Positions 1 to 9,018 of a DNA stretch of 64,000 nt are shown piece after piece. The DNA lies in NCBI GenBank assembly GCA_964511555.1, contig CAZEFR010000006.1, positions 19,197 to 83,196 of the forward strand, given 5' to 3'. The notes under the pieces are model-generated. The model did no database searches and had not been told where the DNA came from. It was given only the letters and a program-made list of their open reading frames with translations. The DNA is from CAIZGX01 sp964511555 (GTDB lineage Bacteria > Bacteroidota > Bacteroidia > Flavobacteriales_D > Sanyastnellaceae). Positions within the stretch are counted from its first letter, which is position 1. Each line of letters begins with the position of its first letter. The translations under genes and the position numbers were made by a program.

Positions 1-386
1 CCAATGTGATTGTTGAGGTTACCGTGAGTTGCGAATGTCTTGTATTTCATTCTCAAAACTTCACGCATGAGTTCCTTCGTGGTTGTTTTGCCATTGCTTC
101 CTGTTATTCCAATTACAGGAAAGTTGAACGTTTCGCGATATCGTTTGCTTAATGCTTGCAACGCCGTCAGCGCATTTTCCACATTAATAATTCTCTCTGA
201 TTTTATATCCGTCGCCTCATCGAGCACTACAAGTGAAGCACCCGCATCAAGTGCTTGTTGTGCAAAGTGATTTCCATTGAAGTTATCTCCCTTCAGGGCG
301 AAGAAAATATCATTGGACTGAACGTTACGCGTGTCTGTTGTTACACGACGTACTTCGAGATATTTTTGAAATATTAACTCAATCAT
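1..386 (-). CDS. murF: UDP-N-acetylmuramoyl-tripeptide--D-alanyl-D-alanine ligase, N-terminal part
   Basis: MurF is the cytoplasmic Mur ligase that adds D-Ala-D-Ala to UDP-MurNAc-tripeptide, the last soluble step of peptidoglycan precursor synthesis. About 128 residues are visible and the rest runs off the left edge. The N-terminal Mur domain shows TDTR (residues 17-20) and FFALKGDNFNGN, followed by the ATP-binding loop GITGSNGKTTTKE and then NLNNHIG, all typical of MurF. The ATG at 384-386 is the only sensible start. It lies just after the hairpin that follows gldJ. The sequence TATTTTAG on the minus strand (398-391), one base off the TAnnTTTG promoter element, sits 4 bases before the ATG. 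The identification is firm; the promoter is a guess. Confidence 0.93.
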   Translation of the reverse strand, partial: MIELIFQKYLEVRRVTTDTRNVQSNDIFFALKGDNFNGNHFAQQALDAGASLVVLDEATDIKSERIINVENALTALQALSKRYRETFNFPVIGITGSNGKTTTKELMREVLRMKYKTFATHGNLNNHI

Positions 387-390
387 GGTG

Positions 391-422
391 CTAAAATAAA
401 ACACCCCGCAGTTGCGGGGTGT
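391..422 (-). terminator. Rho-independent terminator after gldJ
   Basis: A perfect 10-bp GC-rich inverted repeat (401-410 paired with 413-422) is followed on the minus strand by TTTATTTTAG (400-391). It lies 25 bases past the gldJ stop codon and only 5 bases before the murF start. On the plus strand it is also followed by T-rich sequence, but no plus-strand gene ends there. Confidence 0.8.
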
Positions 423-446
423 TGTGTTTTTGTAATTTCCGAAAGA

Positions 447-2207
447 TTACTCTCCTCCTTTCGCTCCGATACCCGATGGTGAACCAACGCGGTCCATTGC
501 GCAACGGAAACCTATTGAGCGACTTGACTTTCTTTCGTCTAAAAATCTTCTTGTACTTGGAATGTTGTAATAAACTCGATCTTCCCAGCTACCGCCTTTG
601 TATACGCGTGATCTGTTATTCACTAGAGTTGTTTTACCGTAGTCATACATGCGATCTGCACGATTTTCGAAATCTGGATTCAAATACTTTGAACTACTCT
701 GAAAATCTCCATCGTTATAATCGATGTTATCTGCCTTACGGTAGTTCGTTCTGTTGATGTTTTCTTCCAACGTAACATTTCTCATTTTTTGACGACCTGA
801 AGTGCTTACTATGAAGTTCTCGATATTGTCTACAATGGTGTAGGCTATATCTGCTTCAGAGCTACGAACCAACTCCATTATTTCGTCCATGATAGCCATA
901 GACTCTTCTTCACGTCTTTGATCACGTTTCTCAATTGCTTGATCAACCTTCACTAAGCTTTGATCTAAAACCTGAATATCTTTTTCTCCGTACTTGCTAC
1001 GTGTAATAAGCGTAGAATCTTTCAAGCTCTCCAAATATCTCTTCACTTCATCTACATCGTAAACGTTGTAAGTCAACTTGTCTGCAACTGTTCCATCGCT
1101 ATTCAGTGTTTTTGTCTTGTAAACATTACCTCTAAATGGACGGAATTCTGAGCGATCTTCATCTGTAAGCGGACGATAGACGTCAGCTACCCATTCTGAA
1201 ACGTTACCCGCCATGTTGTACAAACCGAAATCGTTTGGTGGGTATTGATAAACTGGAGCAGTGATATCTGCGTTATCATTTAAGTAACCTGCAACACCCA
1301 TTGCATCTCCGGTTCCACGCATGAAGTTCGCACGCATTGTTCCGAAATACTCAGTTCCATTGTCACCATTACGAACATAGTGACCATTCCAAGGATAGGT
1401 TCTACGATCTGTGATTAACTCCTGGTAAGAGTTTCCGATGAGTGCCATTGCAGCATACTCCCATTCGGCTTCAGAAGGCAGGCGATAACGTGGTAATAAT
1501 ATTCCATCTTCCATTCTTACTTTGCGGAAGGGGTCGCCCTTCGGATTGTAGTTTGGTAGACCCTCACCTAGTTGTTCCCCGTCGTATTGACCGTTGAAGT
1601 ATGTTTCAGTTGTGAAGTGCTCGTCTGCGCCTTGCGCAGCAAGGTTATGTGCAATGAATCCTTCACGCACGAGAATCTGCTCGTTTACACGATCTGTTCT
1701 CCAAGAGCAATAGTCGTTTGCTTGCAACCAACTTACGCCTACGACAGGATAATCTTGGTATGCAGGATGACGAAGATAAAGTTCAACATACTTTTCCATG
1801 TCCTCATCTTTCTGTCTCCAACAATTGGTGTCTGGCAATGCACGACCAATCAATTCTGGGTATGAATCGGCGTAAACCATTTCCAACCAATGAAGGTAAT
1901 CTAACCAATGTTGATTGGTCACCTCTGTCTCGTCCATATAAAATGAACTAACCGTCACAGGTGTTTGAAGGTTGTCCCACGAGTAGTTCACGTCGTCTTC
2001 AACGCGTCCCATTGAGAAGCGGCCGCCTTCTACAAAAACTAATCCTGGACCTGTTTCTTGACCTGCATACTCTACTCGGTCAAAGCCACCATTGTCCGCG
2101 TCGTTGTATTCCCAACCCGTTGCAGTAGAGCGGTTCTCTTCGCAAGAATTGAAAAACACCATTCCTGAAATGGCGAATACTATTAAGGGTAATTTAGAGT
2201 TTTTCAT
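447..2207 (-). CDS. gldJ: Gliding motility / T9SS lipoprotein GldJ
   Basis: The 586-residue product begins with a lipoprotein signal peptide and lipobox ending at Cys22 (FFNSC). It then carries a formylglycine-generating-enzyme-like (FGE-sulfatase) fold: GPGLVFVEGGRFSMGR near residue 55, the YMDETEVTNQHW motif near 90, RLPSEAEWEYAA near 240, GNVSEWVADVY near 335 and a late KGGSWEDRVYYN segment near 540. A charged, probably helical insert of about 130 residues (roughly 365-500) splits the fold, as in known GldJ. GldJ belongs to the T9SS/gliding apparatus at the outer membrane, where it stabilises GldK and other components; it is not expected to be an enzyme. Its place beside porU and porV matches the Flavobacterium johnsoniae order as I recall it. 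Paralogue GldK is the main alternative, but the neighbours favour GldJ. Confidence 0.9.
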   Translation of the reverse strand: MKNSKLPLIVFAISGMVFFNSCEENRSTATGWEYNDADNGGFDRVEYAGQETGPGLVFVEGGRFSMGRVEDDVNYSWDNLQTPVTVSSFYMDETEVTNQHWLDYLHWLEMVYADSYPELIGRALPDTNCWRQKDEDMEKYVELYLRHPAYQDYPVVGVSWLQANDYCSWRTDRVNEQILVREGFIAHNLAAQGADEHFTTETYFNGQYDGEQLGEGLPNYNPKGDPFRKVRMEDGILLPRYRLPSEAEWEYAAMALIGNSYQELITDRRTYPWNGHYVRNGDNGTEYFGTMRANFMRGTGDAMGVAGYLNDNADITAPVYQYPPNDFGLYNMAGNVSEWVADVYRPLTDEDRSEFRPFRGNVYKTKTLNSDGTVADKLTYNVYDVDEVKRYLESLKDSTLITRSKYGEKDIQVLDQSLVKVDQAIEKRDQRREEESMAIMDEIMELVRSSEADIAYTIVDNIENFIVSTSGRQKMRNVTLEENINRTNYRKADNIDYNDGDFQSSSKYLNPDFENRADRMYDYGKTTLVNNRSRVYKGGSWEDRVYYNIPSTRRFLDERKSSRSIGFRCAMDRVGSPSGIGAKGGE

Positions 2208-2249
2208 GATTTCCTATTTTATGAAATAACTGTTGGGTTTCTTGAGTAA

Positions 2250-3233
2250 CTAAAAAGAAGGACACGCTATTGTGCGGAACTTCGGTTTTCTTGGACGACA
2301 ATCAAAATTAATTGCTAAAGACATTTCGTGTGATCCTCCTGTCGCAGGGGTTAACGCACTTACTGTGATGTCATAGCTGTATCCTACTCGGATGTTGTCA
2401 TTTTGTAAGCCTAGTGTTGCAATGAAACTATCACTGTAGCGCTGTCCGAATAACATTCCTCTAAACCACACACCCGCAACGATTGGGCCTTTTGTCACAT
2501 ACATTCCTAAATTCAACTGTTGGAATTCACCTTGACGGCGGTATAGAATGTTTGGAGAGAGAGTACTTGCGTCTTTGTATTTTTGTTTGATTGGAATAAC
2601 AGCACCACCATGCACAGTATACTTCATTGGAAGTCTTGAAGTACCAACGATAAGGCTTTCATTTGGTTCGTTCAAATGGTGCACTGCAACACCTCCATAA
2701 AAAGTTTGGCTAAAACCAAGCAATCCGGCTGAAAAGTCAACATTCTTAATGTTTCCGCCACGTGGAATATCGTTTGTTTCGTAGATAAATCCTTTTCTTG
2801 GATCTATCATATCTCCGAAGGTCAACTTACTCCAGTCCAATGATTTTTGGAAATAAGAAGCTTGAAAACCTGCTTTGATACTAAACTTTCTGTTAATAGC
2901 CTGCTGATAAGAGTATATACCGCTAACTGTAGTTGTGTTCAGCGTGTTTTGAGCGGCACGATCATTCAAGACCATAATGCCTAAACCTCCTGAAACCGTT
3001 TCAACGTGCTGGTCGTAACTCGCGCATGTGGTAACGTACGCTCCTGTTAAAGATGGCCACTGATTTCTGTAATTCATTACAAAGCGTGGACATTTGGAAG
3101 TCCCTGCGAACGCTGGGTTCAAGTAAAGTGGGTTGGAGTAAAACTGCGTAAACTCGGGGTCTTGAGCCATAACGTTCGTTAAGCTCAGCACACCGATTAA
3201 TAACCCTAGGAATTTTAATTTCATCGCCTTCAA
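2250..3233 (-). CDS. PorP/SprF family type IX secretion outer-membrane protein
   Basis: The 327-residue product has a signal peptide (cleavage after VMAQ, about residue 24) and the family's start of the mature protein, DPEFTQFYSNPLYLNPAFAGT, with the later motifs NYRNQWP and SYDQHV. The rest is a predicted outer-membrane beta-barrel with alternating aromatic strands. PorP/SprF proteins anchor or help secrete particular T9SS cargo, especially those with type-B C-terminal domains such as SprB. It is co-oriented with gldJ (42-base gap) and divergent from porU across a 104-base spacer. Met1 or Met4 could be the start. Whether it is the core PorP or a cargo-specific SprF paralogue cannot be told from the sequence alone. 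Confidence 0.88.
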   Translation of the reverse strand: MKAMKLKFLGLLIGVLSLTNVMAQDPEFTQFYSNPLYLNPAFAGTSKCPRFVMNYRNQWPSLTGAYVTTCASYDQHVETVSGGLGIMVLNDRAAQNTLNTTTVSGIYSYQQAINRKFSIKAGFQASYFQKSLDWSKLTFGDMIDPRKGFIYETNDIPRGGNIKNVDFSAGLLGFSQTFYGGVAVHHLNEPNESLIVGTSRLPMKYTVHGGAVIPIKQKYKDASTLSPNILYRRQGEFQQLNLGMYVTKGPIVAGVWFRGMLFGQRYSDSFIATLGLQNDNIRVGYSYDITVSALTPATGGSHEMSLAINFDCRPRKPKFRTIACPSF

Positions 3234-3337
3234 TATTCGAAAGTTTGTAAAAAATATTCGATTTTAATAGCAATTATACAACATTTTTGCATTCGAATAA
3301 CACAGAGTCCAAACAATAAATAAATGAAACATTCGTT

Positions 3338-6300
3338 ATGGGCAGACCTTTAAGCAAAACATTGTTACACCAAATGCGATTAATTAAGATTCTAGTCTTC
3401 TGTTTGTCAATAGCTTACACCCACAATACTGTGGCGCAAGTTACTATTCTAGCAGATCAAAAAATTAATTGGCTAGACTTAGGGCAATCGAATAGCAGTT
3501 TCGCTGTTGTTGGGGATTTATGTCCTTCTCTTCTTTACTCCCCGGAAACTCCTCTCCCTATTTTTGCATTTCGAACATCATCTTCTGTTGAGACATCCTA
3601 CACCAAACCAATCTTAGTAAACATTCAAACCGCGGAAATAAGATCGTCCTATTTCGACAATGAGCAGCTGTTGGCTATTACAGATGAATTTCGAGTTGAA
3701 GTAAATGTTGTTCAAGCAGATAAAAAAAACAACTCTGTTATTTCAGTTTACCCGTTTAGAAAAAGAAACGGAAAGATTGAGCGCCTAATCTCCTTTGAAG
3801 TTCAGGCTTATACAGGTGCTAACGAAAGAGTTTTAAAAAGCTCAAACAGCTTTGTCACGCAGAGTGTTTTAGCAGACGGAGAGATTTATAAAATAGCAAT
3901 ATCGAAAGATGGGGTCTACAAAATTGACCGCAGCTTTTTAGAATCGCTTGGAATCTCAGTCTCTGGTTTAAATCCCAATACGATTAACATCTATGGAAAT
4001 GGCGGAACCCTCTTGCCTGAGAAGAACTTTGTAGACAAACCCGATGACCTAATAAAAAATGCCATACACATACAAGGCGAGGCCGATGGTGTTTTCAACT
4101 CAAACGATTACATTCTTTTTTACGGAAAGGGGACAGACACTTGGACGCTCGCTAAGGACAATGGTATTAATAGAAAAAGGTGGTTTCACAACAAGCATTA
4201 TTACAGTGATTCTGCCTATTATTTTATAAAAATAAACGACACCGCACCACTTCGAATCACTAACGAAGAAAGCGACCAAACTGCGAACCGAATTTCTGAT
4301 TCGTTTCAAGATTTTTTGTATGTGGAAAGTGACCTGTACAGCCCCGCCAAATCGGGCAGGGAATTTTATGGTGATTTATACGATGCTGTTCTAACGGGCA
4401 ACTACACATTTAACTTTCCAAATGTCAAAACCACAGAACCTGCAAGTATGGACTTTACCTCGATAGCTAGAACTATCGGAGCAAGTTCAATTTTCACCAC
4501 CACCATTCAAGGCAATGTAAATTCGGTTTCAATTGGAAATGTAACGGATTCTCCAACTTCACAGGTAGCTCGCTCAGGTAGAATAAACACATCATTTCTA
4601 CCTACAAGTGGCAACTTCAATGTTACAGTCAACTTTAACAAAGGAAATCCTGACGCAAAAGGTTGGCTCGATTACATCTGCGTAAACGCCACTCAGCAAC
4701 TAAAAATGCAAGGCACTCAGATGAGATTTCGAGACACCCTTTCGGTAGGCGAAGGAAATGTGACTGAATTTTTACTCGCAGAACAGAACGCCCCGGTAAG
4801 TGAAGTATGGGACATCACCAATTTCACTCAACCAAAACGTATGACTTTAAGTGAAAGTGGGTCTGTTTCTTCATGGATTACACCTACAGATAATTTGAAA
4901 GAGTTTATAGCCTTTGCTTCGAACTTTTTTACTCCTACGCCTATTGGAAAAGTTGAGAATCAGGATTTACATGGATGGGCTTCTTGCGATTTAATTATTA
5001 TTTCGTCGCCTGAGCTTTTGCCTGTTGCTGAGGAGCTCGCAGCTATTCACAAGGCGCAAGGTCAGTCTGTTGAGTTGGCCACTCCTGTTCAGGTTTTCAA
5101 TGAGTTTTCAAGCGGGAATCCAGATGTAATGGCGTTTCGTCAGTTAGTAAAAATGCAATACGACAGAGCAAATGGTGGTGCACGGGCACCCAAGAACTTA
5201 TTGCTTGTTGGCGATGGTGATTATTCCAGAAATAAAGGATTGTCGAACCACAACGGAGCAAATATTTTGGTATTCGAATCGAACAACTCACTTTCTCCGA
5301 CAAGCAGCTATGTGAGTGATGACTACTTCGTTATGGTTTCACCATTGGAAGATGGAAATGCAACAGGTCTTTTGGATTGTGGTGTTGGAAGAATTCCTGC
5401 TGGCTCACTCGACGAAGCGTACGGCTACCTGGGAAAAGTTAAGGCTTATCTCTCTGAAAACTCATCGGCTAATGGAGGAGCGTCTTGTATTGGTGATGTT
5501 CAAGATTCGCCGTTCGGAAATTGGCGTAACATCGTATCATTTGTTGCAGACGACCAAGATGGAAGTGGCGGTGCGTACGAGCAGGTGCATCTTAACTCGG
5601 CAAATAGTCTTGCAAACATTATTGCAACCAATCATCCAGAGTACGACATCTCAAAATTATACATGGATGCCTTCAAGCAAGTTTCAACGCCGGGTGGCGA
5701 ACGTTACATAGAAGGAGAAAAAGCAATTCAACAAAGAATTCAAAACGGAACCCTGCTCATGACCTACATTGGTCACGGTGGTGAAAGAGGCTGGGCACAC
5801 GAGCGTGTTTTGGATATACCCACAATAGAGGGATTCACAAATAAGTATCGCCTTCCTGTGTTTTTAACCGCTACCTGCGAATTAGCACGATACGATGACC
5901 CTGGATTTAAGTCGGCAGGAGAACGTTTGCTCCTTAACCCAAATGGAGGAGCCATTGCCATGCTCACGACTACTCGAATTGTATTCAGTGGGGAAAACTA
6001 CGAGATGGATTTGGCTTTTTTCGAGCATGCACTGTTCAGTGAAGGCGGCTCATTAAAAACATTAGGAGAATTAAACATGTTGACGAAGAATGGGGTGTCG
6101 ATAGGTAACGATAGCAAACCCAATTTCAGCTTACTCGGTGATCCTGCATTAACTATGGCTTATCCACGTCTTGAGGTTGAAACAACTCATATTAACAATA
6201 CAGAACTTGCTGCATTTGCCGATACCCTCAAAGCCCTTGACGAAGTGGAGTTCCGGGGGAGAGTAACCGATGATAACGGTAATTTCCTCTCGAATTTCAA

Positions 6301-7258
6301 CGGTTTCATTTATCCTACCGTTTTCGATAAAGAATCGAAAGTGATTACACAGAATAACGATCAAAATGGCGACGAAGGACAATTTCAAGAGTTCTTTTCA
6401 TTCAACAAAATAATTTATCGCGGAAAAGCAAGTGTTATCAATGGTGAATTCACATTCAAATTTGTTGTTCCTTTCGACATAAACTATTCAGTTGACAATG
6501 CGCGCGTGAGCTACTATACTGTCTCGGGAAACCAAGACGGACATGGCTATTGCACTTCCTTCAAAATTGGCAGCCTTAATCCGAATGCTCAATTAAACAC
6601 TGTAGGCCCCGAGATATCTCTGTTTCTCAATGACTCGACCTTTGTTAGCGGAGGCTCCACGAATACCACTCCCATTATTTTTGCTAAGCTTCGCGATGAA
6701 AATGGAATTAACACGGTTGGAAACGGTGTTGGCCATAACCTAACCGCTATCATAGATGGGAATTCCGCCAAGCCAATTGTTTTGAATGACTTCTATGAAT
6801 CTGACTTAGACACGTACAAGAGCGGTGAGGTTCGGTATCCTTTGAGTTCACTTTCACTTGGCGAACATACCTTGACTGTGAAGGCCTGGGATGTTTTTAA
6901 CAATAGCAATGAAGAGACCATACAATTTCGAGTGGAAGAAGATTCGAAAGTTGCCCTCAGTCATTTGTTGAACTTCCCAAATCCTTTTACAACACACACT
7001 AACTTCATTTACGAACACAATCAAGCTTGCCAACAACTTGATGCTCGCGTTCAAATTTTCACAGTAAGCGGAAAACTGGTAAAGACTATAGAATCATCTT
7101 ACTACTCCACCGGATTCCGAGGGCAGGACATACCCTGGGATGGTAACGACGATTTTGGCAATGCCATTGGAAAAGGAACTTATATCTACAAATTAGAATT
7201 ACGAAATGAGCGTGGCCAACGCGGTGAATCGTTTCAAAAATTGGTAATTTTAAAATAA
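3338..7258 (+). CDS. porU: T9SS C-terminal signal peptidase / sortase PorU
   Basis: PorU is the gingipain-like (C25 family) cysteine peptidase that removes the C-terminal sorting domain of T9SS cargo and attaches the cargo to anionic LPS on the cell surface. The 1306-residue length fits. The catalytic pair is visible as His813 in YIGHGGERGW and Cys847 in LTATCELARYDDP, and the NGGAIAMLTTTR strand follows. The C-terminus (about 1210-1306) is a FlgD-like sorting domain with LNFPNPF, VQIFTVSGKLV and the closing KLVILK. Met13 (ATG at 3374) gives a shorter, more typical signal peptide ending at TVAQ, so the true start may be 3374. The gene precedes porV with a 39-base gap to the preferred porV start. 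Confidence 0.93.
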   Translation: MGRPLSKTLLHQMRLIKILVFCLSIAYTHNTVAQVTILADQKINWLDLGQSNSSFAVVGDLCPSLLYSPETPLPIFAFRTSSSVETSYTKPILVNIQTAEIRSSYFDNEQLLAITDEFRVEVNVVQADKKNNSVISVYPFRKRNGKIERLISFEVQAYTGANERVLKSSNSFVTQSVLADGEIYKIAISKDGVYKIDRSFLESLGISVSGLNPNTINIYGNGGTLLPEKNFVDKPDDLIKNAIHIQGEADGVFNSNDYILFYGKGTDTWTLAKDNGINRKRWFHNKHYYSDSAYYFIKINDTAPLRITNEESDQTANRISDSFQDFLYVESDLYSPAKSGREFYGDLYDAVLTGNYTFNFPNVKTTEPASMDFTSIARTIGASSIFTTTIQGNVNSVSIGNVTDSPTSQVARSGRINTSFLPTSGNFNVTVNFNKGNPDAKGWLDYICVNATQQLKMQGTQMRFRDTLSVGEGNVTEFLLAEQNAPVSEVWDITNFTQPKRMTLSESGSVSSWITPTDNLKEFIAFASNFFTPTPIGKVENQDLHGWASCDLIIISSPELLPVAEELAAIHKAQGQSVELATPVQVFNEFSSGNPDVMAFRQLVKMQYDRANGGARAPKNLLLVGDGDYSRNKGLSNHNGANILVFESNNSLSPTSSYVSDDYFVMVSPLEDGNATGLLDCGVGRIPAGSLDEAYGYLGKVKAYLSENSSANGGASCIGDVQDSPFGNWRNIVSFVADDQDGSGGAYEQVHLNSANSLANIIATNHPEYDISKLYMDAFKQVSTPGGERYIEGEKAIQQRIQNGTLLMTYIGHGGERGWAHERVLDIPTIEGFTNKYRLPVFLTATCELARYDDPGFKSAGERLLLNPNGGAIAMLTTTRIVFSGENYEMDLAFFEHALFSEGGSLKTLGELNMLTKNGVSIGNDSKPNFSLLGDPALTMAYPRLEVETTHINNTELAAFADTLKALDEVEFRGRVTDDNGNFLSNFNGFIYPTVFDKESKVITQNNDQNGDEGQFQEFFSFNKIIYRGKASVINGEFTFKFVVPFDINYSVDNARVSYYTVSGNQDGHGYCTSFKIGSLNPNAQLNTVGPEISLFLNDSTFVSGGSTNTTPIIFAKLRDENGINTVGNGVGHNLTAIIDGNSAKPIVLNDFYESDLDTYKSGEVRYPLSSLSLGEHTLTVKAWDVFNNSNEETIQFRVEEDSKVALSHLLNFPNPFTTHTNFIYEHNQACQQLDARVQIFTVSGKLVKTIESSYYSTGFRGQDIPWDGNDDFGNAIGKGTYIYKLELRNERGQRGESFQKLVILK

Positions 7259-7281
7259 TGTGTTAAAGGCCATATGTATGT

Positions 7282-7289
7282 TAAATTTG
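7282..7289 (+). promoter_or_regulatory. Candidate -7 element TAAATTTG for porV
   Basis: This is an exact match to the Bacteroidota -7 consensus TAnnTTTG, 8 bases before the ATG at 7298. It lies downstream of the alternative ATG at 7274, so a transcript starting here could only use 7298. No clear -33 TTG is seen at the usual spacing. Confidence 0.45.
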
Positions 7290-7297
7290 CACCAAGC

Positions 7298-8539
7298 ATG
7301 AAAAGTATTTTCACCTCAAACCTATTAGCAATTGCCTTGGTTTTTACAACCTCTGTTGCATTCGCTCAGTTGACGAACCCAAATGAGTTAAACGGAAGAC
7401 AAGCAACCATTAACACCATTACTTCGGCTGTGCCATTTTTAACTATTGCTCCAGACTCTCGCAGTGGTGCTTTAGGCGACGCGGGCGTTGCGTTAGATCC
7501 GGATGCAAGTAGCATTCATTGGAACCCTTCTAAAATGGCATTTTCCGAGAATGATTTAGATGTTTCTGTTTCTTATTCACCCTGGCTGCGTGCCTTGGTG
7601 AACGACATGAGCTTAACTTATTTAAGTGCCATAAAGAAACTAAGTAAAACCCAGGCAATTGGCGGTTCCCTTCGCTATTTCACCCTGGGAAATATTACAT
7701 TCACAGATGAAGTTGGAACCAACATCATGGATTTCAGACCGGCTGAATTCGCACTCGACTTCGCCTATTCTCAGAAACTCTCTAAAAGATTCTCTGGTGG
7801 TATTGCTCTTCGCTACATCAATTCAAATCTAACAGGGCGGACGAATCTTCAAGGAGCTGAAAGTCGTCCAGGACAGTCTGTGGCGGTCGATGTTTCAACA
7901 TTCTACACAAACGACAAAATAAAAATTGGCGGAAGAAAGTCACAAATGAATTGGGGGTTGAACATTTCAAATATTGGTGCTAAAATGAGCTACACCAATT
8001 CAGACAACCGTGATTTCATTCCAACGAATTTAAGATTGGGTACGGCAATTTCCACGAATCTTGACGATTACAACAAATTAACCTTTCTTTTCGATTTGAA
8101 CAAACTTCTTGTGCCTTCACCACCAATCTATAACAATGATGGGGACACGATTATCTCTGGCTACAACCCTGAAGTAGGTACCGCTACAGGTATGATTCAA
8201 TCTTTTTATGATGCGCCAGGAATTTATGACCCTGAGACTTTTTCTATAGTGCCTGGAAGTAAGTTCCGTGAAGAACTTCGTGAGTATAATATCGCGACTG
8301 GATTTGAATACGACTTCGCACAACAATTCGCCATTCGTCTTGGATTTTTTCATGAGCATTATACGAAAGGAAATAGACAGTTCATTACATTCGGAGCTGG
8401 ACTACACTACCAAGTATTAACCATTGACATGAGTTATTTAGTGAGCACGACTCAGCAAAATCCACTGGCAAACACCTTGCGTTTTAGCCTTCGCTTCAGC
8501 GTTGGTGCGAATGCAAAAGTTTCTGACCCTGTAGAATAA
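7298..8539 (+). CDS. porV: T9SS outer-membrane shuttle protein PorV (LptO)
   Basis: PorV is a FadL-like 14-strand outer-membrane barrel that takes cargo from the SprA translocon and delivers it to PorU. The signal peptide MKSIFTSN to AFAQ is followed by the family signature TSAVPFLTIAPDSRSGALGD, then DPDASSIHWNPSKMAF and YSPWLRALVNDMSLTYL. The protein of 413 residues ends in alternating beta strands (LRFSLRFSVG), as expected for a barrel. I chose the ATG at 7298 rather than 7274 because it begins a clean signal peptide and because a TAnnTTTG box lies between the two. The stop codon overlaps the ispF start by one base (TAATG). Confidence 0.94.
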   Translation: MKSIFTSNLLAIALVFTTSVAFAQLTNPNELNGRQATINTITSAVPFLTIAPDSRSGALGDAGVALDPDASSIHWNPSKMAFSENDLDVSVSYSPWLRALVNDMSLTYLSAIKKLSKTQAIGGSLRYFTLGNITFTDEVGTNIMDFRPAEFALDFAYSQKLSKRFSGGIALRYINSNLTGRTNLQGAESRPGQSVAVDVSTFYTNDKIKIGGRKSQMNWGLNISNIGAKMSYTNSDNRDFIPTNLRLGTAISTNLDDYNKLTFLFDLNKLLVPSPPIYNNDGDTIISGYNPEVGTATGMIQSFYDAPGIYDPETFSIVPGSKFREELREYNIATGFEYDFAQQFAIRLGFFHEHYTKGNRQFITFGAGLHYQVLTIDMSYLVSTTQQNPLANTLRFSLRFSVGANAKVSDPVE

Positions 8540-9018
8540 TGAAGATTCGCGTAGGGTTTGGATACGACGTCCATCAATTAACTGAGAACCGTGAATTGTG
8601 GTTAGGTGGTGTTCAAATTCCTCATGACAAAGGTGCGTTGGGACATAGCGACGCTGATGTTCTTTTACACGCCATTTGCGATGCCTTGTTGGGTGCTGCG
8701 GGCAAGCGTGACATCGGATTTTACTTTCCAGACACTTCCTCTGAATTCAAAAACATTGATTCAAAAATTCTTCTTCAACGTACCATTCAAGTATTGAAAG
8801 ACGACGGATGGAAAGTTGGAAACATTGATTCTACGCTTTGTATGGAACGTCCGAAAATTATGTCATTCGTTCCTGAAATGAAGAAAGTTATTTCTTCCAT
8901 TTGTGAAATTGAAGAAGAAGATGTGAGCATTAAGGCTACCACTTCAGAGAAGATGGGTTTTGTTGGAAGAGAAGAAGGTGTAAACGCCTATGCGGTTGCA
9001 CTGATTCAAAAAGACTAA
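8539..9018 (+). CDS. ispF: 2-C-methyl-D-erythritol 2,4-cyclodiphosphate synthase
   Basis: IspF catalyses ring closure of CDP-methylerythritol phosphate in the MEP (non-mevalonate) isoprenoid pathway, in the cytoplasm as a homotrimer. The 159-residue length is standard. The zinc ligands are Asp10 and His12 in GFGYDVHQL and His44 in SDADVLLHAICDALLGA; the substrate loop IGFYFPDT and the late motif IKATTSEKMGFVGREEG are present. It overlaps porV by one base and so is probably co-transcribed with it. Its stop overlaps the stop region of the convergent radical SAM gene by four bases. There is no sign of fusion to IspD. Confidence 0.97.
   Translation: MKIRVGFGYDVHQLTENRELWLGGVQIPHDKGALGHSDADVLLHAICDALLGAAGKRDIGFYFPDTSSEFKNIDSKILLQRTIQVLKDDGWKVGNIDSTLCMERPKIMSFVPEMKKVISSICEIEEEDVSIKATTSEKMGFVGREEGVNAYAVALIQKD

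Noticed and set aside
1572..1951. Plus-strand open frames opposite gldJ
   Set aside because: They are shadows of a well-supported gene, with no similarity, no start signal and unlikely composition.
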